Origin: Trema orientale
Lineage: Eukaryota; Streptophyta; Magnoliopsida; Rosales; Cannabaceae
Direction of reading: 5' to 3'
Assembly: GCA_002914845.1 (NCBI GenBank)
Contig: JXTC01000484.1
Coordinates: 44,573 to 108,572 of the forward strand
Length of the DNA: 64,000 nt
The translations under genes and the position numbers were made by a program. Below the pieces are notes generated by a model. It worked only from the letters and a program-made list of their open reading frames with translations. It ran no database searches and was not told where the DNA came from. Positions 1-10,826 of this stretch are shown in pieces; positions within the stretch are counted from its first letter, which is position 1; each line of letters begins with the position of its first letter.

Positions 1-805
1 AATTTGCCTAAAGTTTGAGAAGCTTCTACTTGCAGCTTTAATTAGAATTCAAAATTTTTTAAACAACAAAACAATACCAACTTGGCCATAGATAGTTAAA
101 ATTAATAACGATAAAAAGAATTAGCCAGGTAACAAAATACTTGTGAGTTGTGACGGTATGGGAGAAAAGAAAAGTGGGAAAACGCTGCCAGGGCTTTAAC
201 ATCACACTAACCAGTAACCATTCTTTAAGAATTAGTTTGCGATGCACCCTCTGTCATAAAAATCTGCGAACAAAGTGACAATTTCTAACCGTTATAGTTG
301 GAGGTAAACTGGTAATTTATGCCAAAGTTGTCGTCAATGCATCCTGTTGGACCGTACAAAGTTCCCAATTTATAATCATTCCTATCTTGATAATGGCACA
401 TACTAGTGTACAGAAGGAAGAGTTGCAAAATAAAAATTACATGTTATTATTCTTTGTTTGCTGAAAATAATGATCATCAAAAGGGACTGCATGCTGAATT
501 CCTTATTAGCTGGCGTACATATGGAACAAATGTTTGTATATTCGTATATAACAGAACTCTTGCACACAATTTTATACTTCAAAAAGACTAGGAACTGTTC
601 CAGCTCCTTGCCTCACAAACACTGAGGGATGATATTTCAACTCCGATATCTTGAATTACTCATTCACCTGATTTGTTGCACGGCCCCCATTCTGAGCTTA
701 TTATTTAACTTCCAAAGTAACAAGACGCAGCTCTCCTCATCCCCCAATCTTCATCTCTTCTCCTTCTCCTTCTCCTTCTCCTCTCACAGAACTGAGTGTC
801 TCCTT

Positions 806-3585
806 TTATTTCCTGCGGTTTTAATCATATTATCACACACATCTCAAAACGAGAACAAAGGGAAAACAATGCCATTCTATTTTTTTTTTTTCAACCCCCT
901 GCAGTCAATTGTATTATTACATACCAAGGAAGCTTGAAAGTGTCTTTCCACCATCCCTGCTTGGAGCAATTTGAAACTATCCTGTCCAACCGCACAATTA
1001 TCTCAGAAAAAGTTGGCCTAACAACGGGCTCCGGATCCCAACATTCCTCAACTAGCCTGGCATACATGTCATGGTATTATCAGGAAAGCAATAAAATTAT
1101 TCTCTTAGCTTTCATACAAGCCTACAGATTGAAGTAGAACTTCATATCAAAAGTTACGGTTATTCGTCCCTTTGGGATATCAGCTATCGAACAGAACTAA
1201 TCCAGGACTGCATCATGGATTTCACCTTTTTCCCAGGAAAATATAAACTCGCATCAAAACCAGGGGTATCAAAGAAGCTGCTTTTGCGAGCTAAATTTAC
1301 AAGCTAACAAGAGAAGACTGCCAAGTATTAGATACATCATGAATAATGCTATAGGGCACCGGTGGTGCCCAACACCACAATGATGTGTCAGTCTGTCATT
1401 GGTTAATCATAACTATAATTCAGGTGGGGCTCATGTGGGACCCAATTTATTAATTAAATCATCCAGTGACAAACAAGCATATCATTGTGGTGCTAGGCAC
1501 CACTGGTGCCTTATAGCATTGCTCGATACATCTAGCACATTTATGAAGCCATTGTCAGTTACCAATAACTGTTTGTTTTGGAGTGTTGACATCTACCATA
1601 TTTCGAGTTGAACCTCAGTTTTTCAGACTCAGGAACCACGCTTACGATAACAGCTTAGAACCATAGTGAAACTGGTGATAGCTTAAATCAGAACTTACTC
1701 TTTTAGATCTGGAGGATAACTCTTTGATTTGCTTTTAAATTGTGGTCTATTTCCTTCTAAGCACATCAATTTTACTGCCTCTTCTGGAGACTTGGGATGG
1801 AATGGCTGCACGCCCTCAATCATCTACATCCATACAAAAGTGAAAACAACAAAAAGTCCGTTAACACTGAAGTATAAGAAAGTGACAACAAGAAAAAAAA
1901 ATATCAATACATACATAACAACTTATCAGAATAAGTAAGAAAACAAAAAGATACACACATAACCAAAGCATACACAAAGTGCCCCCAAAATCAGTAGACA
2001 CCATGTCATGTCATAGGGTACCTCGTATAAAATGAGACCGAAAGAATATGCATCCACACTTCTGTCAAATATTTGGTCTTTGTAAACCTCTGGTGCCACA
2101 TATAAATCTGCAATCATGAAAAAAAATTATTACTAAGGGGTCCACAGCATTTGTAAAGCATTTCTGTCAGATGATGAATGAAAATCAATTTTGCATCAAT
2201 TAGTATTGTGACTGGTATATAAATTGTTCCATTGCATATATTATTGGAAGGAATAGTATGATGAGGAAAATAATCAATTTTCACAGATAATAGCATTAAG
2301 ATACATTCTTTCTGCCTCGTCTGTTCTTCTCTTTCTAGAATAAAGGTGGTCAATCCAAAAACGAGTTTCACTACATACAAGAACTTACTTGATGGATCAA
2401 TGTTACCCCCAGCTTGCGCCAGTTTTGCCTTATCAGGTGAAATTGTTGACAACCTTACCAAACCAAATCCAGCTACCTTCAAGTGACCTCCATTATCCAG
2501 CAAAATATTTCTGGCACCTTACGAAAACTTTAAATATTAAAGAAGAGTATATTGTAATGAAGACAAAATAATAGTACATTTGTAATTGGTAAAACTTTTG
2601 CATTTAGTTGTCTTACTTTGGCTTTAGATCACAGTGAATAATTGGGTCTGGTTTACATTCATGAAGATAGTTCATGCCCCTGATGACAAGAAATGAAAAA
2701 AGCAATTATAGTAGGAACAAATTTAAGCTTGGGACAAGAATGTTGAAGTTCAACTACAAAGCTCAAGACAGTCACAGACATAGATTAATGCTCCTCAAAA
2801 GACCATAGAACACTTCCCTAAGCATGTATCAGTACATATGTATATCCATTGGATGAATGTGAATGACCATAGTCTAAAATTAAACTTCAACAAAGCACTT
2901 GCCTAGCTATATCAAGAGCAAAGCGTAAGGCTTTGGATGGAGAGGGCCTTCCTTTCCTCTGAAGATAGCTTCCCAAGTCACCCTAAAAGATTACCAATTA
3001 AAAGAAAAAAGTCACGTCATCATTAATATGTTTGAACTTATGCGTTTTCGTCAAGTAAGGATTCAACCCCTTTGAAAGTCAACTGAAGAGAACTATAAAA
3101 CTGATCAGTACGTCCTAAGAAATAGGTATTTTTTAATGGTACATTACCCTGTTGTTGGGTTATACTAGACAGCTAATATAAAGGGGCCTACTCTATCAAA
3201 GTATCCAGGTGTCGAAGATAATGCATCAACAAATGAGGTTAAACATTAATTGGCAGCAAAATGAAGTCTTTATAAAGTTATTGATTTCTCCTCCCTACAC
3301 ATAGCAAATAGACTACAGAAGTAAAAGATTCTTCACAGTTTTTCCTATTCCCTTATCTTTTCCAAACCATTCAGTTCATTTGATTTCTATCAACATTTCT
3401 CTACAGAAAAGAATGCTCGCATATGGTGTTTCCTCGCACGCATGTCAGTGTCTGTATGTGCATTGTTCAAGTGTGTATGGGCGAGAGAGAAAATGCATAT
3501 GTATATGTAAGGTGTCTGCACGCACAGGTGTGTGTATAGACAGACAGATATACGTATGTCCATATATTTACCATACGACAGTAAG

Positions 3586-3627
<42 letters not shown>

Positions 3628-5392
3628 CTGTGTGCTTACTTTTGGGTGATACTCTAAAATAATCATCATGGGCATATTCTGGGTCACAGCTCCAACAAAC
3701 TGAACAACATTAGGATGTCGGACCTTTTCTAACAAGGTTAGCTCGTGTTTGAAGGCATTTCTGTCAGATGATGAATGAAAATCAGATGTACAAATGGTAT
3801 CTAAGTTGTACAAGCAATTCAATAAAAAAACTGTATGGGATAATTTAAGCCAAATTATATGGGAACTAAAGCCTTCCCAGTTAACTTATTCAACAACATC
3901 ATCTACTTTGCCAAATGCATAAATCTCGGATAAGCGTCCACAAAATGGTTTATCACTCATCAAACATAAGTGTGTCTTATGTGCAGAGCACTGTGTGGTC
4001 GGTCGTTACAAGATATCCATTGCAAGATGCACAAATGTAATGCAGTAGCTCTGAATGTCGATAGAAATAGTATTATCACTTGAATGAATTCATTGAAAAG
4101 ACCAAAACAGTAAGGGGCACACAAATTTAAAGATAATTACGATGAGTACATACATGCTTTCAGGGTCTGAGGAGCTATCCTTATCAAGTATCTTTACAGC
4201 AACCTTTGTGCCATTCCATTTAGCCACTTGATATGTTCCCTGTAAAGATGGGCAGACAAGAATGGTGAATGGCAATCCGTTTAAATCAAATATGTCATAA
4301 TTCGAATAGAGTGTAGGCTCTATCTATATTACAAGCACGCAATGTAGAAAAGAAGTTTGTCAAACTCAAAACGAGCATTTTTCGTTCTTTATAATAGTAA
4401 TAACAGGTCATGTCCGGCACAAGTAATGTTCCGAGTGTGGTAGTTAACTACTGTCAAAGTATGGGGATAAGGGAAAAGAAATAAAGAGAAATGAGTAAAA
4501 GAGGAGAAAAGGAACAACCTTCGTAATACCATCACTCTTCCGAACCTGAAGCTCCTGTGGATTAAGCTCGTACTCGGGAACTTCTCGAGGATTGGCAACG
4601 GCCATTGGCGTCTTCCTACTTTTCTAATAATAATAATAATAATAATAATAATTAGATATTTAAAAAAAAGAACAACCAATAAATATTAAAAGGCATAATA
4701 AGTATGAATTTAAGAATTAGAAAGAGAGGAAAATAGTGAATCAAGTTTGGGTACCGGAACTTTGGCTCCACGGGCCCTCAAAATGTTGTAAACCTCTGTG
4801 TTGCCATAATACTTAGCATCAGCAGCAGCCTGCAGATAATAACAATAATAATAATAATAATAATAATGATAATAATAATAACAGAACAGAGTATTAATTC
4901 TGCGGAAAAAGGAAAAAGAATGGAGAGAGAGAGAGAGAGAGAGAGACGTACTGTACTGCCCCAGCGATCACGAGCATCGATATTGGCCCTGCGGCTGAGC
5001 AAGAGCTTGACGACGTCAACGTGGCCTTCGCAGGCGGCGATGTGGAGGGCGGTGCGGCCGTCGAGATCGATGCTGTTGACGTCAATGCCGTCGTTGAGCA
5101 AGTCGTGGAGGCCGTTGGTGTCGCCACGGCAGGCCATGAAGAGGAGTTGCATGGTGGAATCGAGGTTCTCGGGGACGGAGAGCTGGGCGTCCTCTTGGGA
5201 AGGACTACCAGTGCGGCGGCGGATGGGATCGAGGGAGGACTGCCTGCCGAAGCTGAACCTGAGGTTTGCCCTCCTCGGGTCCAGCGACGACTGCCGCGTG
5301 AACTGTCGGCTCAGGCTCCGCCGAAGCGAATGCGATCCCGTCGAGAACTGCCGCGAGATTCCCCGCTTCAATTGGGCCGCTATGTTTTCCAT
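806..5392 (-). CDS. ILK1: Integrin-linked-kinase-like ankyrin protein kinase (ILK1 family)
   Basis: Twelve exons, read on the minus strand: 5392-4952, 4829-4755, 4623-4519, 4239-4154, 3760-3640, 2982-2903, 2679-2617, 2510-2389, 2107-2022, 1823-1699, 1056-925, 812-806. They total 1443 nt, giving 480 aa. The N-terminal ~70 residues are Arg/Ser-rich with repeated SRQF/RQSSLD motifs. Ankyrin repeats follow (ALHIAACEGHVDVVKLLL), then a kinase domain from about residue 205. The VAVK lysine is K223, the catalytic loop reads HCDLKPKN (318-325) and the metal-binding motif reads GFG (338-340) where DFG is usual. The protein ends CSKQGWWKDTFKLPWK, as expected for the family. Arabidopsis ILK1 is a plasma-membrane-associated kinase linked to ion transport and immune responses; its non-canonical motifs resemble these. 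The last coding exon holds only two nucleotide-level codons (Lys and stop) and was placed by the splice phase. Intron 6 is GC-AG. The exact orthologue (ILK1 or its paralogue) is not decided. Confidence 0.93.
1345..1520. mobile_element. MITE with ~40-bp terminal inverted repeats, in ILK-like intron 10
   Basis: The left end reads AATGCTATAGGGCACC and the right end read on the other strand reads AATGCTATAAGGCACC. The inverted match continues through GTGGTGCC and CACCACAATGAT, about 40 bp with few mismatches. The element is about 176 bp, has no coding capacity and lies inside intron 10 (1057-1698). Flanking target duplication is not clear. A relative lies at 6829-7000 in the opposite orientation. 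Confidence 0.75.
3585..3627. repeat. (TA)n(GA)n microsatellite in ILK-like intron 5
   Basis: A TA run is followed directly by a GA run, just downstream, in gene direction, of the exon 5 donor at 3639. Other simple repeats in this gene's introns are (TAA)n at 4625-4651, (TAA)n at 4840-4882 and (GA)n at 4924-4946. Confidence 0.9.
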
Positions 5393-6260
5393 ATTTCTAT
5401 ATATTCTAATTCTAAATCAATAATATTCCACTAATTACTAATTATAATAATAATACAATCACAATCAAGGACATGAAGATATAGATGTAATATAATATAT
5501 ATATATTTATATATTTGTTCGGATCTCGAGATGCTAAGCTAGAGAGAGAGAGAGCTAGCTAGCTCTCGATGCCCGATTTCGTATCGCCGATTGCCAATGG
5601 AGAAAAGAGTAAAAGAAAGAAAGAAAGAAGATAATAAAGAGAGATGGATTGATTGTTTGAAAGAAAGTGTCAATTGTCCAAATGCAATGCAAAAGCAAAG
5701 GTAAGGAGATGAGAAGGGAAAGAGCAAAGCAAAAGAACAAAAAGAGGCTCTTTGGTTGTCCGGAAAAACCGTTAATCACACATTTCATTTCTCTTTCCCA
5801 AACGCGCCAACCCCATTCTATTTCTATGCTTCATTCATTCATTCATTCATCCTCCTCTCCTCTCCTCTCCTCTCCTAACGCTCCTCAATTTTTAAATCTT
5901 CTTTTTTTATTATTACTATTAACTTTCTTTGCTTTTCTCTTTTATTATTTTTAACCATTCCATCTCCCTACTCCCTAAATTTCGTAAAGATTCTTTCTTT
6001 TTTTGCCCCCTTTTCCTCTTCTCCTATAAAAAAAATTAGCTAATTAAAAAAAAAAAGAAAAAGAAAAGAAATAAAAAGATGTCGGCACATGCACTCTATA
6101 GTCGTAGCGGTAGCTCCTCACTCGGTGTTTTACGGTAGAAAACGGGAGAGTAGTGACAAACGAAAGTGACTCGTGTGTAATGGTAGTCGTAGGTGTAGAT
6201 CTGGAGTCGGTTTGACTCGGTAAGAGAGAAAGAGACACACTTTTGTTTTTATTATTTATT
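5393..6260 (-). promoter_or_regulatory. 5' UTR and promoter region of the ILK-like gene
   Basis: On the minus strand this stretch leads into the ILK-like start codon at 5392. It is rich in purine/pyrimidine runs: GA repeats at 5541-5554, a TCAT repeat at 5833-5850, a TCTCC repeat at 5853-5876 and poly-T/poly-A tracts up to 6060. No open frame in it has family character. A 5' UTR plus core promoter is the natural reading; the transcription start cannot be placed from sequence alone. Confidence 0.45.
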
Positions 6261-7487
6261 TAATTTATTATTATTAATATTAATATGCGCCTACAGATTC
6301 GAATTACACAATCTCGTGGGCTTGGTACTTGGGTTGGAGACATGGACTTATCAATAGTGAAAGCTTAAAAACGTTATTAATAGTTTCTTTACATTATTAG
6401 AAGAAGAAGGAGAAGAGCATTATGTTATCATATCGTATCGTGTGCGTTTCGGATTAATTTAGATTACGCGGGAAAGGGAAGGGATGTGAACGAAGGAGGG
6501 CCCATCTGACAAAGCAATTTTTTTGGCCAATTATATGAGTTGACCGTGGACTTAGGACTTTAATGGACACCGCCAATCCCCCAATTCCCTCTCAACATGT
6601 GGAATATCCTTTAATCTCACGCCACATCTGTCACAAGCTCATGGGCAGGGCTACCCCTACCATATCCGTTATGACTCAATCATCAATTCATCAATACTAA
6701 AAATCACACAAATTCATTAGTTGCTCACTTCATTCCATTTGGCCATTCATGCCATGCGGCCACCGCGTCGTTTACATGAATCTTCAACTACAACACACAT
6801 GGAAAAATAAATACTTAAAAATCCGAGTAATGCTATGGGGCACCAGTGGTACCCAGCACCACAGTGATCTGTTTGTTACTGGATGATTTAATTAATAAAC
6901 TGAATCCTACATAAACCTCATTTAAATTATAATTATGATTAGCCAGTGATAGACTGACACATCACTGTGATGCTGGGCACCACAGGTACCTTATAGTATT
7001 ATTCTAAAAATCCACTACCCCATTAATTAAAGACTATTCATAAAGTAGCCATATTCCCAACCTAGTACCTACCAACGTCTTCACGCCTGATTTAAATTAA
7101 TACTGTCTACGTCTCTTTCCTTTTTTATTTGGTTATTTATGTCTTCTTATTGTGCATTTGAGCTACATTGGACAACCAAGCAAAGCGCACAAACAAACAA
7201 CAAGAAGAGGAGAACAACACACAATCACAAAAGGAGCAGAGGAACACACTAACAAATAAACAAACCAACCTTATCAAAAAATAAATAAATAAACAAACAA
7301 ACAAATCAAGAAGGCACCATACGAAAAAGGCAACAAACAGACAAACGATGACGACGAGGTAAGAGAAAGATTTTGTATTTACGTATTAGTTAATATTCTC
7401 TACTTTATTGTTTTTTTTTTCTTATTCCTTCAAATATTTCCTTTCCACTTGTTATCTTTACAGATTAGTAAACATGGCATTGAAGTT
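6261..7487. other. Intergenic region upstream of the ILK-like gene
   Basis: Apart from the MITE at 6829-7000 I see no gene. The part at 7180-7330 is rich in AAAC/AAAT-type repeats. The short string ATGACGACGAG followed by GTAAGAG at 7347-7364 could be a start exon with a donor site, and CAG at 7461-7463 an acceptor, but the following sequence is cut by the Copia insertion and I cannot support a gene. Confidence 0.4.
6829..7000. mobile_element. Second copy of the AATGCTAT-end MITE
   Basis: This copy starts AATGCTATGGGGCACC and its right end is the imperfect complement. Its middle (GACAGACTGACACATC and TAATTATGATTAGCC) matches the complement of the 1345-1520 element, so the two copies are related but inverted relative to each other. 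It lies upstream of the ILK-like gene. Confidence 0.75.
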
Positions 7488-7492
7488 TATAC
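7488..7492. repeat. Left target-site duplication of the Copia element
   Basis: TATAC directly precedes the 5' LTR and is repeated at 12218-12222 directly after the 3' LTR. Five bp is the usual Copia duplication length. Confidence 0.85.
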
Positions 7493-8579
7493 TGTTAGAA
7501 TTTGGCTTCCAATTAACCAAGAGAAAAGTTTGGGCTAAGGCCCAAATAGACTTAGAAGTTAGAAGAAATTAGACATTATACGGTAATTTAGAAAAAAATT
7601 TAAAAAATACAGTAGTTTAAGTTTTTTTAAGGTGCAGTACGGTTTTTATTAGATAAATACTATTTTTTTAAAAATTATTTAAAAATATATCATTTTTTTA
7701 AAAATTATTTAAAAAAATATCATTTTTTTAAATAGTAACTAGTTTCTGATAACAGTTTCCAGAAACTGATAACTAGTAATCAAATATATTTATAACTGGT
7801 AACTAGTAACCAGTGACAAGTTTCTAGAAACTGAAAATCAATAACTATTTTTAAAAATGGTATTTTTCTAAATATTTTTTAAAAAGTGATATTTTTCTAA
7901 TAAAAACCGTATGAAAATTTGAAAAAAGCTTGAGTTCCGTATTTTTGTAATTCTTTTAGTTTTTTATATGTAAAAGTGATAGAAACCCTGGAAGTTACCC
8001 TTTTCATTTACTTGGCAAGCCCAATTATTCAAGCTTTCCTATTAGTTTCTTTTTCTTTGTGTTAGTCGGCTGTTATTAATCCATGAGCATATATATATAT
8101 ACTTAGCGTAGCAGCCGTGAAGATGTGAAAAAAATATACGAAGCAGTTTTGTTTAGGTAGCCAAACTTTTGGTTCATTAGTACACAATTTCGTCTCTCTT
8201 AGTTTTGTGGGAATTTGGTATAAACAAGCTTTGGATTTTGTTTCTTTGGTACTTATTTATTTGTTATTTCCTTTTGATATCGGTATCAAGATTGTTAGTA
8301 AAGCATCTTCTTTGCGGTCTTAGTTGCTTTTGTGAGAGAGAAATTTGGGTGTATTTAGGATTTGAGTGTGAGGGAAATTTTATCAGACTTTTGTAATCTC
8401 CTTTGGTTATAATGGAATTCTTCGCCGTCTCCGACGTGGACGTAGGCTATATTTTATAATTGAACCACGATAAATCCTTATGTCACTTGTGATTTTCTGT
8501 TATTTATATTTTATCGTAAATCCACTTAATTTGACGTTTGTCTAACAAGTTTTGTATTTATGCTTCCGCTGGCACAAGA
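7493..8579 (+). repeat. 5' LTR of the Copia element (with nested insert)
   Basis: It is 1087 bp long. Removing the nested element at 7562-7990 and one copy of its 7-bp duplication leaves 651 bp, exactly the length of the 3' LTR after removal of its own nested insert. It ends at GGCACAAGA, just before the primer-binding site. Confidence 0.9.
7562..7990. mobile_element. Fold-back element inserted in the 5' LTR
   Basis: These 429 bp are absent from the 3' LTR. They are flanked by GAAGTTA on both sides (7555-7561 and 7991-7997). The two halves are imperfect inverted repeats: TACGGTTTTTATTAGA near 7640 is answered by TCTAATAAAAACCGTA near 7900. The middle contains repeated AACTAGTTTC/GGTAACTAGTAACC palindromes. 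There is no coding capacity. The superfamily is not identified. Confidence 0.8.
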
Positions 8580-8581
8580 AG

Positions 8582-8594
8582 TGGTATCAAGAGC
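8582..8594 (+). other. Primer-binding site of the Copia element
   Basis: TGGTATCAAGAGC lies two bases after the 5' LTR. It resembles the usual TGGTATCAGAGC complement of the initiator Met-tRNA 3' end, with one inserted base. Confidence 0.8.
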
Positions 8595-8661
8595 TTTAGG
8601 TTCTTTGATTTGATTTTGGGCTTGTTAATTTGTCAAATTATTTTAGATTTTTGGCTTCTGC

Positions 8662-9495
8662 GATGGCGATAACGACAAGATATGAAGTTGCAAAATTCGA
8701 CAGGAAAAATGACTTTAGTCTTTGGCATGTTAATATGTGAGCTCTTCTAGTTCAGCAAGGGTTACTTAAGGCGCTAAAAGGTAGGGAAGCTTTGCCAGTA
8801 AATTTGTCAGATGAAGAGAAGGAGGATCACTTAGATCGGGCACATAGTGCTATTCAGTTGTCTTTGTCAGATGAGGTGCTACGTGAGGTTGCTAATGAGA
8901 CTACTGCTTCTGGGTGTGGCTTAAGCTTGAGAGTCTGTATATGACTAAGTCCCTCACCAATCTGCTATATTTGAAGCAGCGTTTGTACACTCTTCATATG
9001 TCTGAAGGTATACCTATTAAGAGTCATCTTGATGAATTAAATAGAATTATCCTGGATCTGAAAAAAATTGATGTGAAAATTGATGATGAGGATTAGGCCT
9101 TAATTTTGTTATGTTCTTTACCTCGTTCGTATGAGTACTTTGCTGATACTATGTTATATGGGAGAGACACTATTAGTATGGAAGATGTTAAAGCATCTTT
9201 GAATTCTAAGGAATTGAAGAAAAAAGTGTCTGAAAGTTGGGATGATAATCAATCAAGTGCATTAGTTGCTAGAGGTAGAGAAAAGAGAAAAGGCAAAAAT
9301 AGAAATAGAGGAAAGTCTAAGAATAGGAAGGGCAATTGCAATTATTGTCATCAATCAGGGCACTAGAAATTTGAACGTCCAAAGATTAAAAGAAATAAGG
9401 AGACTGGTGAAAAATCCTCCACTACAGATAATCATGCTAGTTTTGCCGAGGATGGTTCTTATGACGGTGATTATGTTCTATTAGTTTGTAGACTA
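8662..9495 (+). pseudogene. Copia gag remnant with zinc-knuckle fragment
   Basis: Conceptual translation starts MAITTRYEVAKFDRKNDFSLW, a typical Copia gag start. It continues through KSLTNLLYLKQRLYTLHM, DELNRIILDLKKIDV and LPRSYEYFADTMLYGRDT to a basic stretch and CNYCHQSGH, the start of a CCHC zinc knuckle. An in-frame TGA follows VNM near 8737, a frame change lies near 8912-8920 and a TAG follows DDED at 9094-9096. The gene is dead. Confidence 0.85.
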
Positions 9496-9529
9496 TCAAT
9501 CTGTTGATAGGGGTTTTGTCCTTTTAGGG

Positions 9530-10400
9530 AACAATATGTCCTGCAAAGTTGTTGGTATAGGTACTATTCGAATTAAAATGTATGATGGTGTTGTTAGAAC
9601 TTTGACCGATGTTAGACATGTGCCAGATTTGAGAAAAAGCCTTATATTGAGGGCACTCGACTCACAAGGTTATAAGTATTCAGCTGAATGTGGAGTTTTG
9701 AGTGGTAGTAAGGATGCTCATGTGGTGAATAAGGGAAACTTGGATTATGGCCTCTATTTTCTTCAGGGTAGTATGGTTGTTGGTGCTACTATAGCCTCAT
9801 CTTGTTTTGTTCCAGATTTTGATACTAAGAGTTTGTTGGATAGTCAGAAAATTAGAGAGTTTGACTTTTATAATTATTGTGTTTATGGGACATGATATTT
9901 AGTCAAGTTGGGTACTACCGTTTGTAGGATGAAGGGCATAATAGATTATATTCATTCAGAATTTTCAGGTCTTCCTCCTAATTTGTCTGTGAGTGGTTCT
10001 TGTTATTTTCTGACATTTGATGATGACTATGGTGTAAAATTTTGTGAGAGTCAATTCTGCAAGGAAGAAAAGATAGTGAGACACCGCACTATTTGGAGGA
10101 TACCACAACGATTTTTGGTTGTAGAATGTTTGATTTGAACTCTTTTAGGGAAAGCTTGCTACTTGCTTTCTGTTGTTTGCATACCGAAAGGTATTTGGAT
10201 TGAAGCTTTTGGATATACCTGCTATTTGGTCAGAACATCTCCATCAACTGCATTTTGCTTGAAGACTCCGTTTGAGGTATGGCTTGGTAATTCTGCTATC
10301 TTTGATTTGAAATTATTTGGTTGTCCTGCTTATGCTCTTGTGAATGATGGTAAACTCGAGCAATTGACAACAATCTTCCATGGATTTGAGTTTGAGGTAA
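9530..10400 (+). pseudogene. Copia protease/integrase remnants
   Basis: The frame from about 9530 reads VVGIGTIRIKMYDGVVRTL and DVRHVPDLRKSLILRALDS, typical of the Copia protease to pre-integrase region. Later pieces read GLYFLQGSMVVG, then YFLTFDDDYGVKF (integrase core) and PFEVWLGNSAIFDLKLFGCPAY (integrase C-terminal part). The pieces are in different frames with stops between them. Reverse transcriptase and RNase H signatures, which should follow, are missing; 10400-10815 shows only unplaced open sequence. Confidence 0.8.
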
Positions 10401-10815
10401 ACGGCTTTTGGTTGTGGTTTATTGAGCAATTATTACCAAGTTTGTTAGTTAGCAGAGTTCTTGAATTTGATAAGTTGGCCATCCTATTTGATATAGGGGA
10501 GTTAGTATGTGCAGATAAAGATCCCGGTGTTTGTAAGCAGGTAGAGTTTCTAATTAAAACTTCTATCAAAACTTTTAGTTCTACTACTTTGTTTGTTGTT
10601 AATAGAGAGAGGGGTTTGCCTCATTGGTTTAGTTTTACAGAGTTAGTTTCTTTTGTATTAGCTGTGACAAATATGGTGACCGAGTCCAGTACCGTTTGAA
10701 AGTTCAAGCACTGCTTGGACTTATTTGGTGTTACAGATTGTGATTAGCCCTTCGGGGTTTTGGAGGAGATGACGAAGAAGTTTCACTATTTTTGAACTTG
10801 GCTTAATTTTGTGCC

Positions 10816-10826
10816 AAGGTGGAGAT
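10816..10826 (+). other. Polypurine tract of the Copia element
   Basis: AAGGTGGAGAT lies directly before the TGTT of the 3' LTR, the usual plus-strand priming site. Confidence 0.8.

Noticed and set aside
3380-3649. Plus-strand frame in ILK-like intron 5
   Set aside because: It depends on the TA/GA microsatellite and overlaps intron and exon sequence of a clear minus-strand gene.
4866-5434. Two plus-strand frames (185 and 137 codons) opposite ILK-like exon 1
   Set aside because: Composition shadows of the ankyrin exon, with no family resemblance.
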